Translations under genes and position numbers: made by a program | Part shown: positions 18,645-28,896 of the stretch, in pieces | Position numbering within the stretch: the first letter of the stretch is position 1 | How the letters are laid out: every line of letters begins with the position of its first letter | Notes under the pieces: model-generated | What the model saw: the letters and a program-made list of their open reading frames with translations, nothing else | Database searches by the model: none | What the model was told of the DNA's origin: nothing | Origin: an uncultured Pelagibacteraceae bacterium | Lineage (GTDB): Bacteria; Pseudomonadota; Alphaproteobacteria; Pelagibacterales; Pelagibacteraceae | Direction of reading: 5' to 3' | Length of the DNA stretch: 61,168 bases | Assembly: GCA_902552345.1 (NCBI GenBank) | Contig: CACDGO010000006.1 | Span: forward strand, 1-61,168

Positions 18645-19379
18645 GTGAAATTTTTAAAAATAATTTCTATTTTATTTTTGCTTCAAGGATGTAGTTCTAA
18701 CTATGAATGGGGTTGGTATATTCTAAGTCCAAATAATATAGATGGTTTAACTAATCTAAAATTTTTAATTAGCGGAATTACAACTACAATTTATATTTCA
18801 GTAGTTTCAATAATTCTAGCAATGATTATCGGTTTGATAGTAGCTCTGCCTTCATTGTCAAATAATAAATTCTTAACTTATTTTAACATAACATACGTAG
18901 AAATTGTTAGAGCCATTCCTTTGTTAGTTTTAATTCTTTGGATTTATTATGGCCTACCAATCATGATTGGAGTAAGTTTCTCGCCATTTGTATCTGGAAT
19001 AATTGCTTTGACCATTAGTGAGAGTGCGTTTCAAGCAGAAATTTTTAGAGCTGGAATTAATTCAATTTCAAAAGGTCAACATGAAGTATCTGAGTCATTA
19101 GGAATGGATTTTTGGAGAAAGATGAGATTAGTAATTCTTCCTCAAGCGATTAAAGTTGTCTTGCCAGCAATGGGAAACCAATTTGTTTATGTTTTAAAAA
19201 TGTCCTCTCTAGTGTCAATTATAGGTATAGGAGATTTAACAAGAAAAGCTAATGAGTTAGTCACAACAACCTACAGGCCTTTAGAAATATATACTTTTTT
19301 AATTCTTGAATACTTAGTGCTTATCTTGGTTGTATCTTATTTTGTTAGAAAATTAGAGAATAAACTAGAATACAAATAA
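18645..19379 (+). CDS. Amino-acid-type ABC transporter permease with lipobox-like N-terminus
   Basis: HisM/GlnP-type inner-membrane subunit of 244 residues, GTG start. About five membrane segments follow residue 35; the EAA loop that contacts the ATPase is seen as EIFRAGINSISKGQHEVSESLGMDFW with ILPQAIKVVLPAMGNQF. Residues 1-17 form a charged-hydrophobic leader ending LLQGC, similar to a lipoprotein signal and unusual in a permease. No ATP-binding subunit lies beside it: the next gene is a MATE exporter on the other strand, overlapping this one by 15 bases. The ATPase must be encoded elsewhere or shared. Confidence 0.88.
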   Translation: MKFLKIISILFLLQGCSSNYEWGWYILSPNNIDGLTNLKFLISGITTTIYISVVSIILAMIIGLIVALPSLSNNKFLTYFNITYVEIVRAIPLLVLILWIYYGLPIMIGVSFSPFVSGIIALTISESAFQAEIFRAGINSISKGQHEVSESLGMDFWRKMRLVILPQAIKVVLPAMGNQFVYVLKMSSLVSIIGIGDLTRKANELVTTTYRPLEIYTFLILEYLVLILVVSYFVRKLENKLEYK

Positions 19380-20726
19380 TTTTTTAAAAGAAATCCTAAA
19401 TACTCTCTTTAAAAAGAAAGGTACAAAAGTCAATACAACTAATCCCATCATCCAATTTGTTACTAAAATCGTATAAAAAATATCTTGATATTCGCCATTT
19501 CTAATATTAATGACATACCATAATGACAAAAATGGTATTAACGTTAGTCTTAGAATTGTCATATACAAACTAAAAATTGGTCTTTTAAGTGCCTGAAACA
19601 GTGCAGAGGTAATAAAGAAGACGGGATACACGGGCCCAATTAAAGCGGCAACTTGTAAGTAAAGTGCGCCTCTTCGAATAACTTCTAAATCATTAGTAAA
19701 AAAAGAAATTATAATTTCTGAAGTTAGATAGACGAATATACCCGCTAAGACCATAAATCCAGAACCGAACATTAAAGCTTTTCCATATACTTCTTTAACT
19801 CTAAAATACATTTTTGCCCCAAAATTTTGACCTGCTATTGATAAAACAGCGGTATTTAAACCAATGACTGGTAACAATAAAACTTGTTCTATTCTTACAG
19901 CAGTACCGTATCCCGCTGTAGCTAATTCTCCAAACTGGCCAACAAAATAGAAAATATTGAATACTCCAAACATTATCATCAACATAGTAAACATTATTGG
20001 AACTGATTGTTTGAAGAGTGAGCTTAAGTACTCAATTTTTGGTTTGAAGCATTCTATATAAAGAAATTTTTTTAATTTACAGCAATAAACTTTGTTAGCT
20101 AAATATATTAAGCCAATACACTGAGAAACTAGCGTAGCGATAGCTAAACCAGCAATTCCAAATGCTGGTATAAACCCATAACCAAAAATAAATAATGGAT
20201 TTAAAAAAATATTTAAGAAAAAGGTAAAAATTAAAACATTTCTATAACTTTTTGTATCACCTTGGGCATTTAAAGTTCCATTTAAAGATAATTGAACTAA
20301 TACAATGATAGTTCCAAAAAAAATAATATCTAAATATTCGCGTGTTAAGATTATACTTTCTTCAGTAGAGCCCATAATTCTTAAGAGTTCATCAGAAAAA
20401 TTTAAGCCAAATAAAGTTACTAAAATTGAAATTACAATCGCTAATACTATTGACTGAGCGACGTACATTGAGGCTTTTCTATCTTCTTTGGCTCCAATTG
20501 AATTACTGATTAAAGCTGTAGTTCCGGCGCCAATACCGACCGCAACAGCTATTGCTATAAAATAAATTGGCCATGATTTTGCAATCGCTGCTAACGCTTC
20601 CGGTGAAATTCTACCTGCAAAATAAGTATCGACTAGATTATAAAAAGTTTGAAATAGTGATCCTGTACTTGCTGGTATGGTCACTTTTCTTAAGAGATGC
20701 CAAATTGAGCCTTTAGTCAAATCCAT
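19365..20726 (-). CDS. MATE family multidrug/cation antiporter
   Basis: Twelve-segment inner-membrane exporter of the MATE superfamily, 453 residues. Supported by the N-terminal LLRKVTIPASTGSLFQTFYNLVDTYFAGR-type opening (LVDTYFAG is diagnostic), the IGAGTTALISNSIGAK segment, the GTLNAQGDTKSYRN loop, and AGQNFGAKMYFRVKEV in the second half. Substrate unknown. Last gene of the gatC-gatA-gatB-methyltransferase-trhO-MATE run; 2 bases after trhO. Confidence 0.92.
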   Translation of the reverse strand: MDLTKGSIWHLLRKVTIPASTGSLFQTFYNLVDTYFAGRISPEALAAIAKSWPIYFIAIAVAVGIGAGTTALISNSIGAKEDRKASMYVAQSIVLAIVISILVTLFGLNFSDELLRIMGSTEESIILTREYLDIIFFGTIIVLVQLSLNGTLNAQGDTKSYRNVLIFTFFLNIFLNPLFIFGYGFIPAFGIAGLAIATLVSQCIGLIYLANKVYCCKLKKFLYIECFKPKIEYLSSLFKQSVPIMFTMLMIMFGVFNIFYFVGQFGELATAGYGTAVRIEQVLLLPVIGLNTAVLSIAGQNFGAKMYFRVKEVYGKALMFGSGFMVLAGIFVYLTSEIIISFFTNDLEVIRRGALYLQVAALIGPVYPVFFITSALFQALKRPIFSLYMTILRLTLIPFLSLWYVINIRNGEYQDIFYTILVTNWMMGLVVLTFVPFFLKRVFRISFKKLFVF

Positions 20727-20728
20727 AA

Positions 20729-21634
20729 TTAAAATTCCTTTTGGAACTTATGCTTTCTTCCAGCTTTTTTAGCAAGGTTAATTTGATTTTGCCTCATACG
20801 AAATCTAGTTTTTTGTGAATTTGAGAGTGTGTCATAACATCTAGGACATGAAACACCCTCCTCATATTTGTTAGATTTTTTGTCTTTTGGTGAAAAAGGT
20901 TTTCTACAACCACTACATACCGAGTAGGTTCCTTGTTTTAATTTGTGTTTAAGAGATACTCTATTATCAAAAACAAAACACTCACCTTTCCATAGACTGT
21001 CTTTCTTTTCGATTTTATTTAAATAATTAAGTATCCCGCCTTTTAACTGGAAAACATTCTTAAAACCTTTTCTTTTTAAAAATATTGAGGCTTTTTCACA
21101 CCTAATACCCCCGGTGCAAAACATCGCTACAGGTTTTGCTTTATCGATTTTTTTAAGATATTTTGGAAAATCTCTAAAATTTTGAATATTTGGATTTATA
21201 GAATTTTTAAAAGTACCTATATCGTATTCAAATGGCTTTCTAACATCTACAACTAAAGTTTCTTTATTTGAAATAATTTTGTTCCATGATTTCCCAGAAA
21301 TATATCTATTAAGTTTTTTATTATTTGAATTTATTTTTAATCCTAGTGGAACAACTTCATTTTTTATTTTTATTTTACCTTTGTGGAATGGTTGAAAACG
21401 ACTTTGAGACATATTGCTACTGTCAAAATCTTTAAAATTAAATACTTTTTTTAAAGATTTAATTATCTGGCTAATATTTCCCCTCTTTCCAGCAATGGTT
21501 CCATTAATTCCTTCTTGGGAAAGAATAATTGTACCACTTATGTTATTTTTTAAAATTTCTCTTTGCAGAAACTCTTTATTTTTCTTCAAAAAATTACTTT
21601 TCTTAAATTTATAAAATCCAAAAACAGTGAACAT
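20729..21634 (-). CDS. trhO: tRNA uridine(34) hydroxylase TrhO (rhodanese-related, YceA family)
   Basis: Oxygen-dependent enzyme that converts the tRNA wobble uridine to 5-hydroxyuridine. 301 residues. N-terminal acylphosphatase-like part contains GTIILSQEGINGTIAG; the rhodanese domain has the catalytic cysteine in MFCTGGIRCEKA; the C-terminal part is cysteine-rich (CSGCRKPF and CPRCYD), probably zinc-binding. Shares one base with the upstream methyltransferase gene. Confidence 0.92.
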   Translation of the reverse strand: MFTVFGFYKFKKSNFLKKNKEFLQREILKNNISGTIILSQEGINGTIAGKRGNISQIIKSLKKVFNFKDFDSSNMSQSRFQPFHKGKIKIKNEVVPLGLKINSNNKKLNRYISGKSWNKIISNKETLVVDVRKPFEYDIGTFKNSINPNIQNFRDFPKYLKKIDKAKPVAMFCTGGIRCEKASIFLKRKGFKNVFQLKGGILNYLNKIEKKDSLWKGECFVFDNRVSLKHKLKQGTYSVCSGCRKPFSPKDKKSNKYEEGVSCPRCYDTLSNSQKTRFRMRQNQINLAKKAGRKHKFQKEF

Positions 21635-22287
21635 TATTTTTTAATACAAATTGTTAATCCATCACCAATGGGAATGATATTTTTTATCACTCTATTATCG
21701 TCTTTTATATATTTGTTAAATTCTCTAATGATATTGGTGAATTTATCATTTTTTGAATTATCGGCTACCTCACCATGCCATAAGACATTATCAATTATAA
21801 TAAGTCCATTTTTACCAATTAATACAATACTTTTTTCATAATAATTTATATAATTTTCTTTATCTGCATCAATAAAAACCAAATCAAATTTTTGTTTAGC
21901 ATTTTCTAGTTCTTTCAAACTCTCAAGTGCTGGCTTTATAATTTGTGTTATCTTGTTTTCATTAGCCTTATCATAAAAAGATTTTGCTTTTTTACTAAAT
22001 TCAACGTTTTTATCTAAGCTAATTAAAGATCCATCATTAGGTAATGATAAGGCCATTGATAAAGCGCTAAAACCTGTAAAACTTCCAATTTCTAAAACTT
22101 TTTTTGTATTAGATGTTTTAATCAATGTTTGAAGAAATTGCGCTTGTGAAATAGAAATTTGCAATTTCTTTTGATCACCAAGACTAAGATTATAATTTAA
22201 GATCTCTTTTTGAACGTCAGTAAGATCATCAGAATGGTCAATAATATACTTTTCAAGATTATTTGTTAAATCTAATTTTTTAGGCAT
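21634..22287 (-). CDS. Class I SAM-dependent O-methyltransferase (caffeoyl-CoA type)
   Basis: 217-residue methyltransferase of the O-methyltransferase family 3. SAM-binding motif VLEIGSFTGFSALSMA, acidic residue after strand 2 (SLISLDKN), metal/catalytic aspartate region DLVFIDADKENYINYYE, and IIIDNVLWHGEVAD. Proteins of this family methylate small catechol-like molecules or tRNA uridines (TrmR in Bacillus). TrmR acts on 5-hydroxyuridine-34, the product of TrhO, and trhO is the next gene here; a TrmR-like role is therefore a reasonable inference. Confidence 0.88.
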   Translation of the reverse strand: MPKKLDLTNNLEKYIIDHSDDLTDVQKEILNYNLSLGDQKKLQISISQAQFLQTLIKTSNTKKVLEIGSFTGFSALSMALSLPNDGSLISLDKNVEFSKKAKSFYDKANENKITQIIKPALESLKELENAKQKFDLVFIDADKENYINYYEKSIVLIGKNGLIIIDNVLWHGEVADNSKNDKFTNIIREFNKYIKDDNRVIKNIIPIGDGLTICIKK

Positions 22288-22289
22288 AA

Positions 22290-23759
22290 TTAGCCTTTTA
22301 AAAGTTTTTTTAAAATCTCGTTTGTTAATTGAGGATTTGCTTTTCCACCAGATAATTTCATAACCTGTCCAACAAAAAAACCAAATAATTTTTCTTTTCC
22401 AGCTTTGTATTGATCAACTTTATCTTTATTTTTTGATAATATTTCATTAATCATCTTCTCTAATTTTTTAGGATCACTTTGCTGCTTCATTCCTTTTGAC
22501 TCTATAATTTTTTTTGGATTGTCTCCACTTTCAACCATAATTTCGAAAACTTCTTTTGCTATTCTTCCTGAAATTTCTCCAGATTTAATTGCTTGAACTA
22601 GCTCTGCGAAATGTTTTGCTGATATAGGAGATTTTGATATATCAAGCCCCCTATCATTTAACATTGCAAATAAATCCCCCATCATCCAAGTAGCTGCGAG
22701 TTTTTTATCAGATTGTTTTGCAACTTCTTCGTAATAGTCAGATATTTCTTTTTCTGAGACTAAAACATTTGCTTCATATGCATTTAGTCCATATTCTTTT
22801 ACAAATCTTTCCTTTTTTTTATCAGGAAGCTCTGGAAGAGATTTTTTTAAGTCATCGATTAATTTTTGTTCTAACTTTAATGGAAGAAGATCTGGATCAG
22901 GAAAATATCTATAATCGTGTGCATCTTCTTTGGATCTCATTGATCTTGTTTCATTTTTTTTTGTGTCGAAAAGTCTTGTTTCTTGATCTATTTTTTTACC
23001 ATTTTCTATTAGTTCAACTTGTCTTGCAGCTTCATATTCTATTGCCATCTGCATAAATTTTATAGAATTTACATTTTTGATTTCACAACGTGTTCCAAAA
23101 TTTTTGTCACCTTCTTTTCTTACAGATACGTTTACATCTGCTCTAAGTGATCCCTCTTGCATATTTCCATCACAGGTTCCTAAATATCTCATGATTGATC
23201 TTAATTTTTTTATATAAGCATTAACTTCATCTGGTGATCTAAGATCTGGTTTGCTAACAATTTCCATTAAAGCAATTCCTGAACGATTTAAATCTACGTA
23301 AGTGTTAGATGGATCCATATCATGAATGCTTTTACCCGCATCTTGCTCGAGATGAAGTCTTTCTATGCCAATTTCTTTTGACCCGTAAGGCATATCCAAC
23401 AAAACTTTTCCTTCCCCTACAATAGGATTCTTATACTGAGATATTTGATAACCTTGAGGTAAATCTGCATAGAAATAATTTTTCCTATCGAAAACTGAGT
23501 AATTATTTATTTTAGCATTTAAACCAAGGCCAGTTCTTACTGCTTGCTTAATACATTCTTCATTGATGACCGGTAACATTCCTGGAAAAGCAGAGTCAAT
23601 CAAACTCACCTGGTTATTAGGATCAGCACCAAATTTAGTTGATGACCCAGAAAAAAGTTTGGATTTAGATAAAACTTGAGCATGAACTTCAAGTCCTATC
23701 ACAACTTCATATTTCCCTTTTTCTCCCTTAATAAAATAATCAAATTTTTCTTTGCTCAT
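22290..23759 (-). CDS. gatB: Aspartyl/glutamyl-tRNA amidotransferase subunit B
   Basis: Kinase/tRNA-binding subunit of GatCAB, which converts misacylated Glu-tRNA(Gln) and Asp-tRNA(Asn) to the amides. Key segments are [21 protein letters not shown], the [12 protein letters not shown] region, [15 protein letters not shown], and [12 protein letters not shown], with a C-terminal YqeY-like tail. I choose the ATG at 23759, which overlaps the gatA stop as ATGA. A GTG three codons earlier (23768) is in frame but less likely. 489 residues, normal length. Confidence 0.97.
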   Translation of the reverse strand: MSKEKFDYFIKGEKGKYEVVIGLEVHAQVLSKSKLFSGSSTKFGADPNNQVSLIDSAFPGMLPVINEECIKQAVRTGLGLNAKINNYSVFDRKNYFYADLPQGYQISQYKNPIVGEGKVLLDMPYGSKEIGIERLHLEQDAGKSIHDMDPSNTYVDLNRSGIALMEIVSKPDLRSPDEVNAYIKKLRSIMRYLGTCDGNMQEGSLRADVNVSVRKEGDKNFGTRCEIKNVNSIKFMQMAIEYEAARQVELIENGKKIDQETRLFDTKKNETRSMRSKEDAHDYRYFPDPDLLPLKLEQKLIDDLKKSLPELPDKKKERFVKEYGLNAYEANVLVSEKEISDYYEEVAKQSDKKLAATWMMGDLFAMLNDRGLDISKSPISAKHFAELVQAIKSGEISGRIAKEVFEIMVESGDNPKKIIESKGMKQQSDPKKLEKMINEILSKNKDKVDQYKAGKEKLFGFFVGQVMKLSGGKANPQLTNEILKKLLKG

Positions 23760-25213
23760 GACCACCACTTTTTAATTTCATTTTTAAAACCACAGTTTTT
23801 TTCAAATGCATAACCAATATTAAGAATTTTTTGCTCGTCTAATGCTTTACCAATAAGCTGTAAACCTAAAGGATGACCTTGCTTATCAACACCTGCGGGT
23901 ATTGATAAAGCTGGTAGGCCAGCTAAATTTACAGGTACAGTAAAAATATCATTCAAATACATAGAAACAGGATCATTTGTTTTTTCTCCTATTTTGAATG
24001 CAGAACTTGGTGTTGATGGTGTAAGAATAGCATCTATTTTTTTAAAACTATCATCAAAATCTTTTTTAATGAGTTGTCTAACTTTTTGTGCTTTAAGATA
24101 ATAAGCATCATAATAACCTGATGAAAGAACATAAGTTCCAATTAATATCCTACGTTTAACCTCATCTCCAAAACCTTCAGACCGAGTTTTTTCATACATC
24201 TCAATTAAATCTTTTCCTTGATTTGATCTATAACCATATCTAACTCCATCATACCTGGCTAAATTGGATGAAGCTTCAGCTGGAGCAACTATATAATAAG
24301 TAGGTAAAGCATATTTTGTATGAGGCAATGAAATATCAATTAATTGTGCGCCAAGATCTTTTAATATCTTTTTTCCTTTTTCCCAGAGTTCATCAACTTC
24401 TATGGGCATATTGTCAACACGATATTCTTTTGGAATTCCAATTTTTAAACCTTTAATATTATCTTTTAAATTTTTTGAATATTGTTCTTTCTTTTTGTTT
24501 ATTGAAGTGGAATCTTTCTCGTCAAAGCCAGACATTGACTCCAGCATTATTGCGCAATCTTTGATTGTTTTTGTCATTGGACCGGCTTGATCTAAAGATG
24601 AAGCAAAAGCCACGATACCCCATCTAGAACATAATCCATAGGTTGGTTTTAAACCTACAGTACCGGTAAAGGAAGCTGGTTGTCTGATCGATCCACCAGT
24701 ATCAGTTCCAATTGTGGCTGGCGTCAAATCTGCAGCTAAAGCAGATGAGGATCCTCCAGATGAACCGCCCGGTACTAATTGATCTCCTACAGGATTAATT
24801 ACATTTCCATAGTGACTTGTCTCGTTAGAAGAACCCATCGCAAATTCATCACAATTTAATTTTCCTAAAAGAAATGATCCATTGTTCCATAAATTTTTAG
24901 TAACTGTTGACTCATAAGATGGAATAAAGTTGTTTAAAATATTGCTTCCAGCAGTTGTTTTTGTATTTTCAGTACAAAATAAATCTTTAACAGCTAAAGG
25001 TATTCCTGGAAGCAATTGATCAAAATTTGGTTTGTTATCAAATTGTTTTGCCTTATCTAAAGCTTGATCAAATGTTGTAGTAACAAATGCATTTAACTTT
25101 TTTGCACTTTCAATATTTTTTATATATGCTTTAGTTAATTCTGTGGATGAGACTTTTTTCGTTTTTACATTTTCTATAATTTTATTTAGACTTTGATTTG
25201 TAATATCAGCCAT
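23756..25213 (-). CDS. gatA: Aspartyl/glutamyl-tRNA amidotransferase subunit A
   Basis: Amidase-signature subunit that releases ammonia from glutamine for GatB. The Ser-Ser-Lys triad is visible: Lys in [11 protein letters not shown], the serines in [13 protein letters not shown] and [11 protein letters not shown]. 485 residues. It shares one base with gatC and 4 with gatB, so the complex is made from a tightly coupled operon. Confidence 0.98.
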   Translation of the reverse strand: MADITNQSLNKIIENVKTKKVSSTELTKAYIKNIESAKKLNAFVTTTFDQALDKAKQFDNKPNFDQLLPGIPLAVKDLFCTENTKTTAGSNILNNFIPSYESTVTKNLWNNGSFLLGKLNCDEFAMGSSNETSHYGNVINPVGDQLVPGGSSGGSSSALAADLTPATIGTDTGGSIRQPASFTGTVGLKPTYGLCSRWGIVAFASSLDQAGPMTKTIKDCAIMLESMSGFDEKDSTSINKKKEQYSKNLKDNIKGLKIGIPKEYRVDNMPIEVDELWEKGKKILKDLGAQLIDISLPHTKYALPTYYIVAPAEASSNLARYDGVRYGYRSNQGKDLIEMYEKTRSEGFGDEVKRRILIGTYVLSSGYYDAYYLKAQKVRQLIKKDFDDSFKKIDAILTPSTPSSAFKIGEKTNDPVSMYLNDIFTVPVNLAGLPALSIPAGVDKQGHPLGLQLIGKALDEQKILNIGYAFEKNCGFKNEIKKWWS

Positions 25214-25500
25214 TACTCCACCACCTTAGGAACTACAAAAAATTCCTCATTTTCTTTAGGAGAATTTTTCAGAATTTTGTCTCTTATCTTGCCATCACTA
25301 ATTTCATCTTTTCTCGATCTTAATGACTGATTAAGTATAGAAGTTAATGGTTCAACCTTATCTGTATTTAGTTCATTTAATTGCTCTATAAACTTAAAAA
25401 TAGAGTTTAAATCTTTTGTTAGACTCTCAACTTTTGCTTCATCAACTGAAATTCGAGCTAATTTTGCAACATGTTTAATTTTTTCTTTATCTAAGGACAT
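25213..25500 (-). CDS. gatC: Aspartyl/glutamyl-tRNA amidotransferase subunit C
   Basis: Small linker subunit that stabilises GatA-GatB. 95 residues with the family pattern [33 protein letters not shown] and the C-terminal [13 protein letters not shown]. First gene of its operon, divergent from ruvX across 51 bases. Confidence 0.96.
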   Translation of the reverse strand: MSLDKEKIKHVAKLARISVDEAKVESLTKDLNSIFKFIEQLNELNTDKVEPLTSILNQSLRSRKDEISDGKIRDKILKNSPKENEEFFVVPKVVE

Positions 25501-25551
25501 TTGTGAAATAAGTTAATTTAAATGTGTTTTATCACAAATTAGGTAAATTTC

Positions 25552-26016
25552 ATGCTTGATATTGATGAATTTAAGAAAAAACTCGATAAAAAGTCTAGGT
25601 TAATGGGAATTGACCCAGGTAGAAAACGTGTTGGTATAGCCATTTCTGATGAAAATAAAATTATTGCAACTCCTTATACAACTTTAATAAAAAATAAATA
25701 TTCTGAATTTCTCAAAGAAATAATAAAGATTTTTAATGAAAATCAGATTAAAGGTATAGTTGTTGGCAATCCAATCAATATGGACGGATCATCTAGTCAA
25801 TCGTCACAATCAGCTAAAGATTTAGCTATTAATTTATCAAAAGATGTTACTGAAAATGTCACTTTATGGGATGAAAGATTATCAAGCCAGGGAGCGTTCA
25901 ATTTGTCCAATGATTTAGCATCAAACACGTCAAAAAAAATTAGCAAATTAGATGAGAATTCTGCACAATTTATACTTCAAGGAGCCTTGGACTACTTAAC
26001 TAAAGAAAATACTTGA
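25552..26016 (+). CDS. ruvX: Putative pre-16S rRNA nuclease / Holliday-junction resolvase-like RuvX (YqgF)
   Basis: RNase H-fold nuclease implicated in 16S rRNA 5'-end maturation. 154 residues. The fold is shown by LMGIDPGRKRVGIAISDE with the first acidic residue, GIVVGNPINMDGSSSQSSQ, and VTLWDERLSSQGAF with the second. The C-terminal acidic residue lies in KLDENSAQFILQGALDYL. Gene order ruvX-pyrB next to gatCAB is typical for alphaproteobacteria. Confidence 0.94.
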   Translation: MLDIDEFKKKLDKKSRLMGIDPGRKRVGIAISDENKIIATPYTTLIKNKYSEFLKEIIKIFNENQIKGIVVGNPINMDGSSSQSSQSAKDLAINLSKDVTENVTLWDERLSSQGAFNLSNDLASNTSKKISKLDENSAQFILQGALDYLTKENT

Positions 26017-26051
26017 TCTGATACTATAAAACGCCTATAGAGTTGATTTTA

Positions 26052-26996
26052 ATGGCAGTTAAGAAAAACAATACAGCTATTAAAAACTCTCCCAAACATC
26101 TTCTTGGTATTCAAAACCTTTCGATATTAGAAGCTAAAGCAATATTAGATGAAGCAAAAAAATTTATTGAATTAAACAGAAGTAGCTCAAAAAAATTAGA
26201 TGTTCTAAGAGGAAAAACTCAAATTAATTTATTTTTTGAACCATCCACAAGAACTCAAAGTTCATTTGATCTAGCAGGTAAAAGATTAGGTGCAGATGTA
26301 ATGTCTATGAACATGGACAACTCAGCACTTAAAAAAGGTGAAACTTTAATTGATACAGCAATGACTTTAAACGCGATGCACCCTGACTTAATTGTAATTA
26401 GACATCAAGACTCTGGTGCACCAAATTTATTATCTCAAAAAGTTAATTGTGCAGTTATAAATGCTGGTGATGGAAGAAGAGAACATCCTACTCAAGCTTT
26501 ACTTGACGCTTTAACAATAATTAACAGAAAAGGTAAGATTGAAGGACTGAAGATAGCAATTTGTGGTGACATACTTCACTCAAGAGTAGCTAGATCAAAT
26601 ATTTATTTAATGAACATGTTAGGTGCTGAAGTAAATGTAATAGCACCTAAAACATTAATGCCAAAATCAATTAATAGAATGGGAGTAAAGTCTTTTACAG
26701 ATATGAAGAAGGGACTTGAAGGTTGCGACATTGTAATGATGTTAAGATTGCAAAATGAAAGAATGCAGGGTTCATTCTTACCTTCAAAAAGAGAATATTA
26801 TGAATTTTACGGCTTAACTCCAGAAAAATTAAAATTTGCAAAAAAAGATGCACTTATTATGCATCCAGGTCCAATGAATAGAGGAGTAGAAATAGATACA
26901 AAACTTGCAGACGACATAAACGTTAGTTTAGTTAAAGAGCAAGTTGAATTAGGTGTAGCTGTAAGAATGGCTTGTTTAAAAAAGTATTGTAAATAA
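26052..26996 (+). CDS. pyrB: Aspartate carbamoyltransferase catalytic subunit
   Basis: Joins carbamoyl phosphate and aspartate in pyrimidine synthesis. Motifs: carbamoyl-phosphate site [20 protein letters not shown], then [25 protein letters not shown] and the aspartate-loop region MLRLQNERM, ending [13 protein letters not shown] choose the ATG at 26052 (314 residues) over a TTG nine bases earlier. The stop codon is followed directly by the start of the dihydroorotase-like gene, with no intervening base. A class of ATCases forms dodecamers with a dihydroorotase partner, and that arrangement is likely here. Confidence 0.97.
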   Translation: MAVKKNNTAIKNSPKHLLGIQNLSILEAKAILDEAKKFIELNRSSSKKLDVLRGKTQINLFFEPSTRTQSSFDLAGKRLGADVMSMNMDNSALKKGETLIDTAMTLNAMHPDLIVIRHQDSGAPNLLSQKVNCAVINAGDGRREHPTQALLDALTIINRKGKIEGLKIAICGDILHSRVARSNIYLMNMLGAEVNVIAPKTLMPKSINRMGVKSFTDMKKGLEGCDIVMMLRLQNERMQGSFLPSKREYYEFYGLTPEKLKFAKKDALIMHPGPMNRGVEIDTKLADDINVSLVKEQVELGVAVRMACLKKYCK

Positions 26997-28286
26997 ATGA
27001 AAGAAAAAATTTTTATTAATGCAAGAATTATAGATCCATCACAAAGCATGGATGAGAAAGGCTCTTTAATTTTGAATGATAAAGGAAAAGTAAAAGCTAT
27101 AGGAAAAAATGTAAAAAAAACTGACTCTAATAAAGATGCTGAGATAGTTGATTTAAAAGACAATATTTTAATTCCAGGGTTAGTAGATATGAAGGCTTTT
27201 GTAGGCGAGCCAGGATATGAATATAAGGAAAACTTTAGAACTCTTAGCCAAGCAGCTTTAGCTGGAGGGGTTACATCTATAGTAACTATGCCTAATACAA
27301 AACCCATTATTGATAACGTTTCGATGGTTGATTTCATTATTAGAAGAGGAAGAGACAAAGCTAATGTTAACCTTTTTCCTTGTGCTTCAATAACTAAACA
27401 ATGCGAAGGTAAGCTGATGACTGAGTTTGGTTTACTCTCTAGTAGGGGAATAATTGGCTTTAGCGATGTTAATAAAACTATTCAAAATACAGAGCTAATG
27501 TCTAGGATAATGGATTATGCTTCTGATATTGGGGTTTTGATAATGCAACATGCAGAAGACTATGAGTTATCAAAAAACGCTTGTATCAACGACGGAGAAA
27601 TAGCTACAAGACTTGGGCTACAAGGTTTATCAGCTCTAGCTGAAAAAATAATAATTGAAAGAGACTTAAGTTTACTTAGTGAATATCCTTGTAGATATCA
27701 CATAAATCAAATTTCATCTAAACAATCTTTAAATGTTATTAGAATAAATAAAAATAATGGTAAAAAATTTAGCGTAGGTGTCTCAATTAATAATTTATCA
27801 CTTAATGAAAATGATATTGGTGAATTTAAGACTTTTTTAAAATTATCTCCTCCCCTTAGACTTGAAGAAGATAGATTATCACTTGTTCAAGGTATCAAAG
27901 ATGGCTTAATAGATGTAATAGTTTCAGATCATTTACCTGAGGACGAAGAAAGCAAAAGATTACCATTCTCACAAGCTGCTACTGGCGCTATTGGTGTAGA
28001 GACCCTTCTTCCTCTTGCTTTAGAAATGTATCATAATGAATCTCTTCCTCTAAATAAAATAATAGAAACCCTAACCATCAATCCTGCTAAAATATTGAAC
28101 ATTAAAAAAGGAACTTTGGTAAAAGGATCAGATGGAGATATTTGTATATTTGATTTAGAAGCTCCATGGAAAGTAAATGCTGATAAACTAAAATCTAAAT
28201 CAAAAAATACAGCCATAGAAAATAGAAATCTCCAAGGAAAGATTTTAATGACTTATCTTAATGGTGAACTAGTTTACTCAAATTAA
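26997..28286 (+). CDS. pyrC: Dihydroorotase-like protein, probably non-catalytic partner of PyrB
   Basis: Amidohydrolase-fold protein of 429 residues related to class I dihydroorotases. The usual metal motif (DxHxH followed by REPG) reads VDMKAFVGEPGYEYKE, so both histidines of HxH and the arginine are gone. Later features of the family survive: PNTKPIIDN, IMQHAED, CRYHINQIS, NGVSINNL-type sequence (VGVSINNLSLNENDIG) and IVSDHLPED. Loss of HxH is known for the inactive homologue (PyrC'/PyrX) that structurally supports ATCase in Pseudomonas and many alphaproteobacteria. A catalytic dihydroorotase should therefore exist elsewhere. The symbol reflects family membership only. Confidence 0.88.
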   Translation: MKEKIFINARIIDPSQSMDEKGSLILNDKGKVKAIGKNVKKTDSNKDAEIVDLKDNILIPGLVDMKAFVGEPGYEYKENFRTLSQAALAGGVTSIVTMPNTKPIIDNVSMVDFIIRRGRDKANVNLFPCASITKQCEGKLMTEFGLLSSRGIIGFSDVNKTIQNTELMSRIMDYASDIGVLIMQHAEDYELSKNACINDGEIATRLGLQGLSALAEKIIIERDLSLLSEYPCRYHINQISSKQSLNVIRINKNNGKKFSVGVSINNLSLNENDIGEFKTFLKLSPPLRLEEDRLSLVQGIKDGLIDVIVSDHLPEDEESKRLPFSQAATGAIGVETLLPLALEMYHNESLPLNKIIETLTINPAKILNIKKGTLVKGSDGDICIFDLEAPWKVNADKLKSKSKNTAIENRNLQGKILMTYLNGELVYSN

Positions 28287-28864
28287 TGGATATAAATTTA
28301 ATAATAGTTGCAGTCTATTCTTATTTATTAGGATCAATTCCTTTTGGATTAGTTTTAACAAAAATTTTTTTAAAAAAAGATATTAGAGAAATAGGATCAG
28401 GCAATATTGGAACGACAAATGTTTTAAGAACTGGAAAAAAATCTCTAGCTGTTACTACTCTTATGCTAGACTTGCTAAAAGGATATTTTTCTATCATCAT
28501 AACATTTACTTATTTTGAAAATCTAATTTCATATTCTGCTTTGATTTGTTTTATCGGTCATATTTTTCCTGTTTGGTTAGAATTTAAAGGAGGTAAAGGA
28601 GTTGCAACTTATCTAGGTGTTATATTGGCACTTTCATATAAATTTTTTCTAATTTTTGGAATTGCTTGGCTTGTTTTATCTTTTTCATTTAGATACGCAT
28701 CATTATCTTCGATCGTTTCATCTCTAATTGTTTTTGTTTATTCGTATTTTTTTATTAATAATTTTTCTTTAATACTTTTTATTTTTTTCGTAATTATCGT
28801 TTACACACATCGTGAAAATATAGTTCGATTAAAAAATTCTGAAGAAAGTAAAATTAAGTTATAA
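28286..28864 (+). CDS. plsY: Glycerol-3-phosphate acyltransferase PlsY
   Basis: Membrane enzyme that moves an acyl group from acyl-phosphate to glycerol 3-phosphate, starting phospholipid synthesis. 192 residues, five membrane segments. The three conserved loops are visible: YLLGSIPFGLVLTK, GSGNIGTTNVLRTGKK and GHIFPVWLEFKGGKGVATYLG. The start overlaps the previous stop by one base. Confidence 0.97.
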   Translation: MDINLIIVAVYSYLLGSIPFGLVLTKIFLKKDIREIGSGNIGTTNVLRTGKKSLAVTTLMLDLLKGYFSIIITFTYFENLISYSALICFIGHIFPVWLEFKGGKGVATYLGVILALSYKFFLIFGIAWLVLSFSFRYASLSSIVSSLIVFVYSYFFINNFSLILFIFFVIIVYTHRENIVRLKNSEESKIKL

Positions 28865-28896
28865 GTGTTGTCTTTTCTAGTTTTTAAATAATAAAT

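Noticed and set aside
25523-25536. TGTGTTTTATCACA in the gatC-ruvX gap, resembling a CRP site
   Set aside because: The spacing between half-sites is two bases too short for CRP and the match is imperfect.
26807-27358. 183-codon open frame on the minus strand across pyrB and the dihydroorotase-like gene
   Set aside because: It is antisense to two strongly supported genes, has no recognisable domain and is a codon-bias shadow.
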